A DNA stretch of 64,000 nucleotides from Staphylococcus gallinarum (GTDB lineage Bacteria; Bacillota; Bacilli; Staphylococcales; Staphylococcaceae). Where the stretch lies: contig NZ_JXCF01000003.1 in NCBI RefSeq assembly GCF_000875895.1, positions 62,001-126,000 of the forward strand. Direction: 5' to 3'. The notes below the pieces were generated by a model. It did not search any database. It worked only from the letters and a program-made list of their open reading frames with translations, and was not told the origin of the DNA. Shown here one piece after another: positions 8,469 through 17,692 of this stretch; positions within the stretch are counted from its first letter, which is position 1, and every line of letters begins with the position of its first letter. A program made the translations under genes and the position numbers.

Positions 8469-9289
8469 TGGATGCTCAATTTAAAGGTGTAAATGTCATT
8501 ATTACAGGTGCCACTGGTGTGATTGGCAGTACCTTTGTAAAAGGATTGGTTGCCAAAGGTGCGAATGTCGGTTTATTAGGTCGCTCAGAAGAAAAAATTA
8601 CTGCATTGCAGAATGAATTAGGTGAAGCTAAAGTACAAACAGTGGATTTAGTAGCCGATGTATTAGATAAAGTAGAATTAGAACGAGCAAAACAAAGATT
8701 TAATGAAACATTTGGTACGATTGATATTCTGATTAATGGTGCAGGTGGCAATCATCCGAACGCAACTACCAGTGATGAATTTTATGATGCTCAAGGAACT
8801 AACACATTTTTTGATTTAACAGAACCCGGTGTTGATGCAGTATTTAAATTGAACTATGTTGGAACGTTTCTGCCATCACAAGTGTTTTCGCAAGATATTG
8901 TAACCTCAAAGCAAGGTTCGATTATTAATATTTCATCGATGAATGCTTTTACACCACTAACAAAGATTCCAGCATATAGTGGAGCTAAGGCGGCAGTGAG
9001 TAATTTCACTGAATGGTTAAGCACTTATTTCTCAGGTAAGGTTCGAGTTAATGCGATCGCTCCTGGATTCTTTGAAACCAATCAAAACAAAGGGCTATTA
9101 AGGAATGGCGATGGTTCCTATTCTGATAGAGCAAACAAAATATTATCTCAAACACCAATGAATCGATTTGGTGAACCAGAAGAAATTCTAGGTACATTAT
9201 ATTGGTTGATGGATTATAACGCGAGTAGCTTTGTGACAGGAATCGTCGTACCTGTTGATGGAGGATTTAATTCGTATTCTGGTGTTTAA
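8468..9289 (+). CDS. uxuB: Fructuronate reductase, SDR-type (UxuB function), 273 aa
   Basis: A short-chain dehydrogenase with the nucleotide-binding motif TGATGVIG near residue 14, the NGAGG segment, catalytic Ser-Tyr-Lys (ISSMNAF...PAYSGAKAAV) and the C-terminal VPVDGGF. In this position it should reduce D-fructuronate to D-mannonate with NAD(P)H, linking UxaC to UxuA. Many Firmicutes use such an SDR instead of the long-chain mannitol-dehydrogenase-type UxuB, so the symbol denotes function, not homology to E. coli UxuB. It is the last gene of the operon. No transporter follows. Confidence 0.85.
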   Translation: MDAQFKGVNVIITGATGVIGSTFVKGLVAKGANVGLLGRSEEKITALQNELGEAKVQTVDLVADVLDKVELERAKQRFNETFGTIDILINGAGGNHPNATTSDEFYDAQGTNTFFDLTEPGVDAVFKLNYVGTFLPSQVFSQDIVTSKQGSIINISSMNAFTPLTKIPAYSGAKAAVSNFTEWLSTYFSGKVRVNAIAPGFFETNQNKGLLRNGDGSYSDRANKILSQTPMNRFGEPEEILGTLYWLMDYNASSFVTGIVVPVDGGFNSYSGV

Positions 9290-9340
9290 TCCACAGTATT
9301 TGTACAGTATAGTTGCAAAAAGTTAAATTTTGAAACATTA

Positions 9341-9442
9341 AAAACCCACGATAAAGTCTGTTAAAGCACATGTACCAATCAATATTGGATTGTAGTCCAA
9401 TGGTTATAGTACATACTTAACAATGTCTTAGTCGTGGGTTTT
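9341..9442. terminator. Long imperfect hairpin between convergent genes
   Basis: AAAACCCACGA (9341-9351) pairs perfectly with TCGTGGGTTTT (9432-9442). Inside are further matched segments, such as ATGTAC/GTACAT and CCAAT/ATTGG, giving a ~100-nt rod or cruciform. It lies downstream of both convergent genes and can act as a bidirectional terminator. Its size exceeds that of the other terminators here, so it may be a small repeat insertion or an RNA. Confidence 0.6.
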
Positions 9443-9532
9443 ATTACTGGTTCTAATTATGATGTTTCAACGGTTATTAACATCGTTCAAATGTGTCTAT
9501 GACATAGGCATTCATCACACTTTTTCGACGAT

Positions 9533-10018
9533 TTAATTCTTTTTCACAATAGGAATCCACATTTCTCCGTATACTAGATCCTCATTATTTCCTTTGATAA
9601 CAGCAGTGTTTGGTCCGCCTACATAGGAAATATCAGAATTTGAAGGTAACACTTCACCAAAAGCGCGCCCAGTTAGTAAATCACTGAGTTCCTTTTCACT
9701 TTGAGCTTCTCCTTCAACGACTAGATACTCACTTGACGGAAATTCAATTTGACGCGTTGCTTCAGGAAGTGTCTCATTAGTCATTACGCCAACATAATGC
9801 ATCATTTTACTATTTACTGCCTCATTAACGATAAAAAGATAATCATTTGTAGCTATAGATTTTAATTTATCTATAATACCTTTGTTAACCATATCATTCC
9901 AAAAGGTAGTCTTTTCATTATTAATACCAGCATAATCTGTATAATCACTTTTTAATTCTGTTCCAATACCTAACACTGTAAAATTTTCTTTTGTTTCTAA
10001 TGAATAGTTTGTCATCAT
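9533..10018 (-). CDS. GyrI-like / AraC effector-binding-domain protein, 161 aa
   Basis: A stand-alone SOUL/GyrI-type ligand-binding domain without a DNA-binding part. The pattern FTVLGIGTELKSDY near the N-terminus, a central YVGVM strand and the C-terminal LVYGEMWIPI segment fit the AraC_E_bind/GyrI-like superfamily. These domains bind small amphipathic or cationic molecules. The start has GGAGGAACTT; two adjacent ATGs are possible. It is divergent from the WYL-type regulator, 97 bases apart, the usual pairing for this family. Substrate unknown. Confidence 0.7.
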   Translation of the reverse strand: MMTNYSLETKENFTVLGIGTELKSDYTDYAGINNEKTTFWNDMVNKGIIDKLKSIATNDYLFIVNEAVNSKMMHYVGVMTNETLPEATRQIEFPSSEYLVVEGEAQSEKELSDLLTGRAFGEVLPSNSDISYVGGPNTAVIKGNNEDLVYGEMWIPIVKKN

Positions 10019-10115
10019 AAGTTCCTCCTTTAATATAAGTCATACCCATTTATCTTTTGCTAAATTTATATTAACATTTAATCATGTCAAAAAATGACTA
10101 TGTTTAGGAGGTAAC

Positions 10116-11075
10116 ATGAAAAAAGTTGAACGTATAAATACAATGATGCGTTATATGAATAATAGATCATTTTTCACAATTACTGAAATAATGAAGGAAT
10201 TCGACATTTCAAGGTCGACTGCCTTTCGAGATATAAAGGAAATAGAAAGTATGGGTATGCCACTCATATCAGAAGTAGGGCGAAGCGGTGGGTTCATCGT
10301 AATGAATAATTCAATGTTGCCACCTATTCAATTTACAGATGATGAGGTAAAAGCATTATTTATTGCTTTTATGGCATCGCGCAACCAACAATTGCCATTT
10401 TTGGAAAGTAGACAATCAATAGCGGAAAAATTATTAGGTTTGATACCTGAGCATCAACAAGAAGTGCTTGTTTCATTAAATGATTTTCTTATTTTTGAGA
10501 GAACCAATGTACAGAATCCTGACTTATTGGAGTTATCGGATATTGCACATCCATTATTAGAGCAGCTGATACAAATATATTTATATAGTCAATTTATAAA
10601 AATTACGGTAATTAGTAATGGCGCAGAACAAAGTTATCCAGTATTTGTTCTACATTTATATAGAGAAAAGCATTTATGGATGGTAGAGGGGTTTGACTTA
10701 AACAATAAAGTGTTAATGGTATTTGCACTTGATAAAGCCACACATGTAGAAGCCTTTCAACCTTCAGAAAAATGGACGAAACCAAAAATATTAAAAATGA
10801 TTGCACGCGCGCAACCAGAAACGAATGTTGAAATCATATTAGGTCCTGAAGGTATTGCACAATATCAAAAATATCATCCAATTAAGGTGTCAATTGCTTA
10901 TATGGATCCCTTTCAAACAACAGGCGTCTTAAAAATGTCAGTCAATCTTCAAGATGATAAGACATTAGATGAATTGATAAACTGGATTTTATTTTTAGGA
11001 CAAGATATAACCATAGTGAATTTGCCTGAACAAATAGCAAAAAAATTACGAAATAGAAGTCAATTGTATAATTAA
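10116..11075 (+). CDS. WYL-domain-type transcriptional regulator (YobV-like), 319 aa
   Basis: An N-terminal HTH_11/DeoR-like winged helix (ERINTMMRYMNN, then FDISRSTAFRDIKEIESMGMP) is followed by a WYL-like sensor region (YPVFVLHLYREKHLWMVEGFDL) and a C-terminal WCX-like part. Proteins of this build bind a ligand or nucleic acid through the WYL domain and often control a neighbouring GyrI-like protein or transporter. The start has TTAGGAGG. It lies between the divergent GyrI-like gene and the ABC exporter, so it may sense a compound handled by both. The target is inferred only from position. Confidence 0.75.
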   Translation: MKKVERINTMMRYMNNRSFFTITEIMKEFDISRSTAFRDIKEIESMGMPLISEVGRSGGFIVMNNSMLPPIQFTDDEVKALFIAFMASRNQQLPFLESRQSIAEKLLGLIPEHQQEVLVSLNDFLIFERTNVQNPDLLELSDIAHPLLEQLIQIYLYSQFIKITVISNGAEQSYPVFVLHLYREKHLWMVEGFDLNNKVLMVFALDKATHVEAFQPSEKWTKPKILKMIARAQPETNVEIILGPEGIAQYQKYHPIKVSIAYMDPFQTTGVLKMSVNLQDDKTLDELINWILFLGQDITIVNLPEQIAKKLRNRSQLYN

Positions 11076-11225
11076 TATTATATAAATTGAACAACTTAAC
11101 TATTTTCTTTAGACTGAAATTATCAACTTCAATTAAATATTTTATTATTTTATTGAAAATAAAAATTATTTAATACATAATGTAAGGGATTGATTAAGAT
11201 AGATAGAGAAAATAGGTGAATTAGC

Positions 11226-12947
11226 GTGAGAGAATTCTTTAAATATTACAAACCTTATAAAGGATTGTTTTTCTTAGATTTTAGTTCTGCAATTTTTGTA
11301 GGATTATTAGAATTAATTTTTCCATTAATAACAAGTGTTTATATAGATAAATTATTACCAACAAATCATTGGAATTTAATTGTTTTGTTCGGATTGTTAT
11401 TATTATTTGTTTTTGCAGTTGAAGCAGTACTCAAATTTATCGTCACATATTGGGGTCATAAATTAGGAACCAATATTGAACGAGATATGCGTAATGATTT
11501 ATATGGGCATATTCAAAAATTGAATTTCAAATACTTTGATAATCAAAAGTCAGGCAAGTTAATTGGTAGGTTAACTAATGATTTGATGGATATTGGTGAG
11601 GCGGCACATCATGGACCCGAGGATGTCTTTTTATCAATAATGACACTTATAGGTGCCTTTGTCATCATGCTAACTATTGATGTGAAATTAGCATTGATAA
11701 CATTCTGTGTGGTGCCGATTGTCTTTGTGTTAGCTATTTTCTTTAGCCAAAAAATGTCACGCGCTTTTAAAAAATTATTCGCTAATGTATCTCGATTTAA
11801 TGAGTTGATAGCCGATAATGTAGGTGGTATTCGTTTGGTTCAAGCATTTACTAATGAACGTTATGAGAATGATAAATTCCGTAATATTAACGATAACTTT
11901 AGAGCGACTAAGTTAAAGGCATATAACTATATGTCTTGGAACATTACGATTAGTCATATTGCACAAAAAATCACCTTGATTGTTGTATTAATTGTCGGTA
12001 GTTACTTTGTGTTACATGGAGACTTATCTTATGGTGGTATTGTTGCATTTATTATGATTACAAATGTACTATTTAAGCCACTCGAACAAATCAATATGAT
12101 TATTGAACTCTTTCCCAAGGCTATTGCTGGATTTAAGAATTTTAGAGAAATATTATTAGTTGACCCTGAAATTAAGGATGAACCAAATGCGGTACAAATG
12201 CCCAAGGCGCTTCGAGAGATTGAATATCAAGATGTGACCTTTGGTTATGGAGAAGATAAGATTCTAAATGGACTAAATTTAAAGGTACAACATGGTGAGA
12301 AAATTGCACTCGTTGGACCTAGTGGTAGCGGTAAGACCACTATTAGTGCACTATTGCCAAGATTTTATGAGGTGGATAGTGGGGCTATCATGATTGATGG
12401 TGAAAATATAAAAAATATACAACTGCGTTCACTTCGTTCAGAAATTGGTGTTGTACAACAAGACGTCTTTTTATTTTCCGGCACATTACGAGAAAATATT
12501 ATATACGGTAATTTAGATACAAGTGAAGAATTGTTGTTTAAAGCAATTAGACAGGCACAGCTAGAAGAATTTGTAATGAGTTTACCTGAAGGATTAAGTA
12601 CGATGGTAGGAGAAAGAGGTACGAAATTATCCGGTGGACAGAAACAACGTATCGCGATTGCACGTATGTTCTTAAAGGACCCTTCAATCATTATATTAGA
12701 TGAAGCCACTAGCGCACTTGATATTGAGACTGAAAACAAAATTCAAGCTGCCTTTAAAAAATTGTCTGAAAATCGTACATCACTCATCATTGCACACCGT
12801 TTATCAACAATTAAGGATGTAGATCGCATTGTCTTTGTAAAAGATGGGCAAATATTAGAAGAAGGTAGTCATGAGGTACTGATGCAACATGATGGTCCTT
12901 ATAAACAGCTTTATTTATCCCAATTTCATGAGATAGATACCTTTTAA
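11226..12947 (+). CDS. ABC exporter, fused membrane and ATPase domains, 573 aa
   Basis: A homodimeric type IV ABC half-transporter of the Sav1866/MsbA kind. About six transmembrane helices cover residues 1-310 and the nucleotide-binding domain covers ~330-573. Visible motifs are Walker A GPSGSGKT (364-371), Q-loop VVQQDVFLFSG, signature LSGGQ (468-472), Walker B IIILDEAT (488-495) and the H-loop IIAHRLSTI. The start is GTG at 11226 with AGGTGA upstream. Substrates of such pumps are usually lipophilic drugs or lipids; nothing here names it. The upstream regulator pair suggests a drug-sensing context. It is not the AbcA sequence I recall from S. aureus. Confidence 0.9.
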   Translation: MREFFKYYKPYKGLFFLDFSSAIFVGLLELIFPLITSVYIDKLLPTNHWNLIVLFGLLLLFVFAVEAVLKFIVTYWGHKLGTNIERDMRNDLYGHIQKLNFKYFDNQKSGKLIGRLTNDLMDIGEAAHHGPEDVFLSIMTLIGAFVIMLTIDVKLALITFCVVPIVFVLAIFFSQKMSRAFKKLFANVSRFNELIADNVGGIRLVQAFTNERYENDKFRNINDNFRATKLKAYNYMSWNITISHIAQKITLIVVLIVGSYFVLHGDLSYGGIVAFIMITNVLFKPLEQINMIIELFPKAIAGFKNFREILLVDPEIKDEPNAVQMPKALREIEYQDVTFGYGEDKILNGLNLKVQHGEKIALVGPSGSGKTTISALLPRFYEVDSGAIMIDGENIKNIQLRSLRSEIGVVQQDVFLFSGTLRENIIYGNLDTSEELLFKAIRQAQLEEFVMSLPEGLSTMVGERGTKLSGGQKQRIAIARMFLKDPSIIILDEATSALDIETENKIQAAFKKLSENRTSLIIAHRLSTIKDVDRIVFVKDGQILEEGSHEVLMQHDGPYKQLYLSQFHEIDTF

Positions 12948-12990
12948 ATTTAAAACGCAATATATTGAAGTAACTAAACAAGTGTTTGTC

Positions 12991-13030
12991 TCGTTACGCT
13001 ATTTACGTATTGGCTAAGCAAGCGTGACGA
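12991..13030. other. Hairpin after the ABC exporter gene
   Basis: TCGTTACGCT (12991-13000) pairs with AGCGTGACGA (13021-13030) with one G-U pair. There is no T-run, so it is at best a weak terminator or an RNA-stabilising structure. Confidence 0.35.
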
Positions 13031-13054
13031 ATAGGCGACTAATCATACGGAAAA

Positions 13055-13087
13055 AATCCCCTCACTATTTGCGGTAGTGAGGGGATT
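13055..13087 (-). terminator. Rho-independent terminator, leftward
   Basis: A perfect 13-bp stem (AATCCCCTCACTA with TAGTGAGGGGATT). The T-run lies on the minus-strand side, so it ends the leftward Gfo/Idh-YczE transcript. Confidence 0.8.
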
Positions 13088-13209
13088 GGTGCATAAAATG
13101 CAGATATCTTTGTTAATTGTATTATAACGCCATAGCGGTTAGGAATGCAAAAACAAATACTGCTAAAAATGACTTTAGTAAGGAAAAAGATAGCATTTAT
13201 AGAAAAAAA

Positions 13210-13854
13210 TTATTTGTTTATTAAACGTGAAGAGTATTTCTGTTCTATAAATTGTAATTTTTTAATTATTAAGCCAACAATTAATGCGGAAATAATAGTT
13301 CCTTCACGTACACCTTCAATAGTACCTATAGTCAGTAAAGATATTAGAATAGCAATAACAACCAAAGTTATATCAAAATATAACTTAATAGTTCCAAAAC
13401 TTTTTGCTGTTTTTTTTGATAAAGCTTTAACAACACCTTCAGCAGGATTATTAACTACTTTAGCTTTTAATTGTAAGATAGTACTGTAAGCAATAATAGT
13501 ACAACCAACTAGTACCATTAATAGTTTTATAATGTAAAATGGTTTAGGTATATATATAATAACTAAAGACCATAAATCAATTGAGATCCCTAAAATAGGG
13601 CCAACTATTAATTGTAAATATTGTTCTTTGGGAAATTGTTTCCCTAAGATTATGATTTCAAATAGTACAAAAATGATATTTGTACACATAGTTAATACGC
13701 CAAAGCTTATTGGTTGAGATAAACTCAATATAAAAGGGGGGCTTGTAATTGGTGTGGTTCCTAAATGAGATAAGGTAACTAAAGATATCCCCATCCCCAT
13801 TATAAAAATACTGAGCAAAAATAAGGCGTACCTTTGTAACTTTGTTATAAGCAA
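13210..13854 (-). CDS. YczE/YyaS/YitT-like membrane protein, 214 aa
   Basis: An integral membrane protein with about five hydrophobic helices. It starts near LQRYALFLLSIFIMGMGISLVTLSHLGTTPITSPPFILS, split here as a first helix plus the conserved GTTPITS-type loop characteristic of YczE/YitT proteins. The best start is TTG at 13854, with AAAGGAG nine bases upstream. A longer frame to an ATG at 13887 would place that ribosome binding site inside the gene. It is the last gene of the leftward operon, right after a Gfo/Idh gene. Function unknown; in this setting it could export or import a small metabolite. Confidence 0.7.
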   Translation of the reverse strand: MLITKLQRYALFLLSIFIMGMGISLVTLSHLGTTPITSPPFILSLSQPISFGVLTMCTNIIFVLFEIIILGKQFPKEQYLQLIVGPILGISIDLWSLVIIYIPKPFYIIKLLMVLVGCTIIAYSTILQLKAKVVNNPAEGVVKALSKKTAKSFGTIKLYFDITLVVIAILISLLTIGTIEGVREGTIISALIVGLIIKKLQFIEQKYSSRLINK

Positions 13855-13893
13855 TACATAGTACTCCTTTCTATATAATATAGTCAATTGAGA

Positions 13894-14949
13894 TCAATTT
13901 AATTTTGTTAGTTTTATAGCTTTTTCTTGGGCAATTAGACATAATTCAGCGGCTTTAAAAATATGTTTTTGTGTCATTGAATTTTCTGTTCTATTTAAAC
14001 AATCTAATATCATTTTTTCAAAAAAAGGAAAGCCAATTTTATTTTGAAGATGAAAATATTTTTCCCCATGTTCATTAACTAAAAATAAATGTTCTCCAGA
14101 ACTCGATCGAGTCAAATCAATAAATTTACGAATTTCTATAGTTCCTTTAGTTCCTGTTATAAACAATCGTCCATCACCCCAATTACTTAAACCATCTGGA
14201 GTTAACCAATCGACCTTGAAATAAAATGTTACTCCATTCTCACCAACTAAAGTAGCATCACCGTAGTCTTCAAATTCTGGATAATCAGGGTTATTATAAT
14301 TGCCAACCTTACTATGTAACACTTTGGCATCTTTATTATTACTGAAGTGTAGAAATTGTTCTATTTGATGACTACCAATATCGCATAATATGCCACCATA
14401 TTGTTTTTTTTCAAAAAACCAGTTAGGACGTGTAGTTTTATTTAAACGGTGTGGTCCGAAACCAGTGATTTGAACTACTTCACCAATTTCTTCATTTTTA
14501 ATAAGTTCTTCAGCAAATACTGCACTTTCTACATGTAACCGTTCACTAAAATAAACCATATATTTTTGTTTTGTTTCTTGAACAATTTTTCTTGTTTCTT
14601 CTAACTGTGGTAGAGAAGTAAATGGTGTTTTGTCTGTAAAATAATCTTTACCAGCCTTCATTACTTTATTTCCTAAATCACTTCTTTTAGCTGGTATATC
14701 TGCTGCGGCAACTAGTTGAACCTCTTTATCATTTAAAATTTCATGAAGTGAATTTGCAATTTTTACTTCAGGAAATTTGTAAGTAAATTCTTTAATTCTT
14801 TTGGGATTTGAATCAAAAACCCACTTTAATGTAGCACCAGCTTCTATCAGTCCTTCGCACATACCATAAATATGGTCATGATTTAATGCCACGGCAGCAA
14901 ATACAAATTTAAAATTCTTACTATTTTTTTGTTTTAATAAATTTTTCAA
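13894..14949 (-). CDS. Gfo/Idh/MocA-family oxidoreductase, 351 aa
   Basis: An NAD(P)-dependent sugar or polyol dehydrogenase fold with an N-terminal Rossmann domain and a C-terminal alpha/beta domain. The usual EKP motif is DKTPF at 106-110, the catalytic-region lysine being retained. GGILCDIGSHQIEQ corresponds to the conserved D-x-G-x-H segment near the active site. The start is TTG at 14949 with AAGGAGA at proper spacing. It is co-oriented with a second Gfo/Idh enzyme and a GPH-type symporter. Such pairs commonly oxidise and epimerise sugars or inositols through keto intermediates. Its substrate cannot be read from the sequence. Confidence 0.8.
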   Translation of the reverse strand: MKNLLKQKNSKNFKFVFAAVALNHDHIYGMCEGLIEAGATLKWVFDSNPKRIKEFTYKFPEVKIANSLHEILNDKEVQLVAAADIPAKRSDLGNKVMKAGKDYFTDKTPFTSLPQLEETRKIVQETKQKYMVYFSERLHVESAVFAEELIKNEEIGEVVQITGFGPHRLNKTTRPNWFFEKKQYGGILCDIGSHQIEQFLHFSNNKDAKVLHSKVGNYNNPDYPEFEDYGDATLVGENGVTFYFKVDWLTPDGLSNWGDGRLFITGTKGTIEIRKFIDLTRSSSGEHLFLVNEHGEKYFHLQNKIGFPFFEKMILDCLNRTENSMTQKHIFKAAELCLIAQEKAIKLTKLN

Positions 14950-15011
14950 GTTATATATCTCCTTATTTTATATAATCAATCATATTAAGTGAAATTCTCT
15001 TAAATAATGTT

Positions 15012-16403
15012 CTATTGATTTTTGTTATTACGTACATTTAATACATTTGATATTTTAGTGACGGTACTCTTATTAAGTGGATAAAACAAAGCTAAAATTA
15101 TAAATGATATAAACAATAATATAGAAGGAGATAAATTAGACATATCATATATTCTTTGCATAACCTCATCAGTTTGTGTTGTTGTACTATTCTTAGAAGA
15201 ATTGTACCCGATTATACTTAATAGGATTCCCCCCAATCCGCCAGCCAAAGATTGCCCAATTTTTCTAGCAAACGAATTTACCGCATATATAGTACCATCT
15301 TCTCTTAAATAAGTAGTATATTGATGATAATCAATTACATCTGAAATAAATGCCCATATCATCAAATTAAATAATGATGCCCCTAAAGTTGCAAGAAACA
15401 TTAAAAATAAATATAACCATACGTTTTGAATATTTAAGAAATATAAAGTTAAATACAATACACTGGAAAATAAAAGAGCAATAATACTAACTTCCTTTTT
15501 CCCATATTTAGTAGCTAATAAAGTTGAAAAAGGTGCTAATAATATAACTGTTCCATAATTTAAAAATAAAGCTATAGACATTGCTGTTTTATTGTGATAA
15601 AAATCATGAAACAAATAAGTTATATTTGTACTTGTCAATATTTGATTGATTACAATGAATATATCAACTATAACCAAAGCAATTAAAGCTTTATTTTTAA
15701 ATAAACTAATAAAAATTTTATTAATAGGTTCAATTTCTTTTTTAGTGAATTGAATTCTTTCTACGGTATTTTTGTAAGTCAATTTATAAAAAAAGAATGC
15801 AATAATAGCACAAATTATAGATACAATAAAAAATCTATTTCCAGAAACAATTTGATGTCCATTAGGTAAATTTATATATACGAATAAAGGAATTAGTAAA
15901 CCGGTTGAACTTCCACCAATAGCAGCACCAATACTACGAAAAGTAGATAGTGAAGCTCTGTTTTTAACATCACTAGTTATAGTTGATGCCATTGATCCAT
16001 AAGGTATGTTTATGGCAGACAATAAAATCCCGAATAATAAGTATGATATAAAAGCGTAAATAATCTTTAAATTCATAGAAAAATCATTAATAAATGGTAG
16101 AAATAAAATAATTGTACTGATACAAAAAGGATATTTCATCTTCCGAATCCAAGGTCTAAATCTTCCTTCTTTACTAACTTTGGAATTATCACATAACCTT
16201 CCAATTAAAACATCAACAAAAGCATCTATAATTCTAGTAGTGAAAAATAATATACCTACTATATATCCAGTTATACCTAAAACATTAGTGAAATAAATCA
16301 TCAAAAAACTATTTACTAAGCCTAGTATTATAGTATTTGCTAAGTCCCCATATAAATAAGCTAATTTGTCTTTATAATTAAATTTTCTTGAAGCATCTCC
16401 CAA
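15012..16403 (-). CDS. GPH-family sugar:cation symporter, 463 aa
   Basis: A twelve-helix glycoside-pentoside-hexuronide symporter (MelB/XynP type). It begins YKDKLAYLYGDLANTIILGLV, with the family's early acidic residues (RIIDAFVDVLIGRLCDNS) and the loop GRFRPWIRK. The start is TTG at 16403 with AAGGAGG ten bases upstream. It lies between two Gfo/Idh dehydrogenase genes and so probably imports their substrate, possibly a glycoside or uronide. No glycoside hydrolase accompanies it. Confidence 0.85.
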   Translation of the reverse strand: MGDASRKFNYKDKLAYLYGDLANTIILGLVNSFLMIYFTNVLGITGYIVGILFFTTRIIDAFVDVLIGRLCDNSKVSKEGRFRPWIRKMKYPFCISTIILFLPFINDFSMNLKIIYAFISYLLFGILLSAINIPYGSMASTITSDVKNRASLSTFRSIGAAIGGSSTGLLIPLFVYINLPNGHQIVSGNRFFIVSIICAIIAFFFYKLTYKNTVERIQFTKKEIEPINKIFISLFKNKALIALVIVDIFIVINQILTSTNITYLFHDFYHNKTAMSIALFLNYGTVILLAPFSTLLATKYGKKEVSIIALLFSSVLYLTLYFLNIQNVWLYLFLMFLATLGASLFNLMIWAFISDVIDYHQYTTYLREDGTIYAVNSFARKIGQSLAGGLGGILLSIIGYNSSKNSTTTQTDEVMQRIYDMSNLSPSILLFISFIILALFYPLNKSTVTKISNVLNVRNNKNQ

Positions 16404-16437
16404 ATTTCTTCATCCTCCTTAGTTAAATTTAATTGTT

Positions 16438-17631
16438 TTAAGAAAAAACATCATTGACTTTATTATTTTTCTTTGACCATTTTATATCGGCATCATTTGG
16501 TAAAATCCAATGAGAATAACAATATTCTAAATCTTTATCTAAATTATTAACCCAATATTGTTTTTGTTGCTCACTGTAGCGAATTAAACTTTTTGGAAAT
16601 AAATTTATTTTAGAAAAGGACCCATGTAATGTCTTAATACATAAAACGTGTGGAGTCGCGGCTTCTAAACCACAAGGAATACGATAGTTATTAGTTAAAA
16701 TAGCATCTATACAAACATATAATTTTGTTAAGTGACTTTTGGCCTCTGGATTCATGTAAGTTTTTTGAAGACCATCTTTAAAAAATGCTGTTATATTTTC
16801 ATATCCTTTATCAGGGTCATATTTTATTGTGGCTTTTTCGAATTCTAGTTCAAAACAAGGATTTCTAACATTTTTAGTGGCATGAGAAGCATAAAAAAAT
16901 ATATCAATATTTTTTTTGCTTTTTATATGTAATGCACATGTATCAAATGTTTCTATATTGTTTACACGATAAAGCTCATATTCTATTGTGTTTAAGGAGA
17001 CACTAGTATTTATATGATCACCATTTAAATAAAATAAATTATGCAAAAAATGTGCAGTTGCATTATTAGCTACGCTATCGAATATCATTGAATTATCGGA
17101 ACTGAATTTTTTTCCTGCCCAAGAAGAACGATTATAATAAATCTCATTTCTTGGCCATTGAACCATACTCTTTACACGTATAGGTTTTCCAAATTTCTTA
17201 TCAATAATATCTTTTTTTAATTCTAAAATTGAATTTATAAATGACCAGTTAAATCCTATTGCCAAAAATTTACCAGTTTTGTCTCTTATTCGCTCCATTT
17301 CATGTATATCATCATAATTAGCAGTTACAGGCTTTTCGCATAATACATGACTGTTGTTATTCATACACAAGCAAGCGTGGTACTTATGTAAATGTATTGG
17401 AGTAGATATAATGGATAAATCTGCAGTATTATTCTCATAGAATCTCTCAATGGAGTTATAAATTGATATATTTCTTTTGATTAACTCATCATAAAACTCT
17501 GAAGATTCTGCATTTATATCCACAACTCCGTTCAAGATAATCGATTCATTTTTTTTGAACAACAATTCTTCTAAATAGTTTCTTCCATAACCGTTGATTC
17601 CGATTAAAACTATAGATACAGTTTTTTTCAT
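16438..17631 (-). CDS. Gfo/Idh/MocA-family oxidoreductase, first gene of the leftward operon, 397 aa
   Basis: The N-terminal Rossmann motif GINGYGRNYLEEL and the EKP motif (CEKP at 98-101) are typical. The C-terminal domain is longer than in the 351-residue partner and ends in a charged tail (DIKWSKKNNKVNDVFS). The true start is the ATG at 17631, preceded by AAAGGAGG; the frame continues upstream to 17724 but would run through the promoter. It is transcribed from a promoter carrying a palindrome shared with the rhamnose operon, plus a cre site. It probably oxidises the imported sugar or its keto product; substrate unknown. Confidence 0.8.
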   Translation of the reverse strand: MKKTVSIVLIGINGYGRNYLEELLFKKNESIILNGVVDINAESSEFYDELIKRNISIYNSIERFYENNTADLSIISTPIHLHKYHACLCMNNNSHVLCEKPVTANYDDIHEMERIRDKTGKFLAIGFNWSFINSILELKKDIIDKKFGKPIRVKSMVQWPRNEIYYNRSSWAGKKFSSDNSMIFDSVANNATAHFLHNLFYLNGDHINTSVSLNTIEYELYRVNNIETFDTCALHIKSKKNIDIFFYASHATKNVRNPCFELEFEKATIKYDPDKGYENITAFFKDGLQKTYMNPEAKSHLTKLYVCIDAILTNNYRIPCGLEAATPHVLCIKTLHGSFSKINLFPKSLIRYSEQQKQYWVNNLDKDLEYCYSHWILPNDADIKWSKKNNKVNDVFS

Positions 17632-17668
17632 TTTGTATCCTCCTTTATTGATTATATAAACGAAATAA

Positions 17669-17682
17669 AGAAACCGCTTACA
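17669..17682 (-). promoter_or_regulatory. cre site in the leader of the leftward operon
   Basis: On the minus strand it reads TGTAAGCGGTTTCT, matching the degenerate cre consensus WTGNAANCGNWNNCW. It sits just downstream of the -10 box, where CcpA binding would repress. Confidence 0.65.
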
Positions 17683-17692
17683 TTTAAATGGG

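Noticed and set aside
13145..13489. 114-codon rightward frame opposite the YczE-like gene
   Set aside because: Antisense to a well-supported membrane protein gene, without a start signal.
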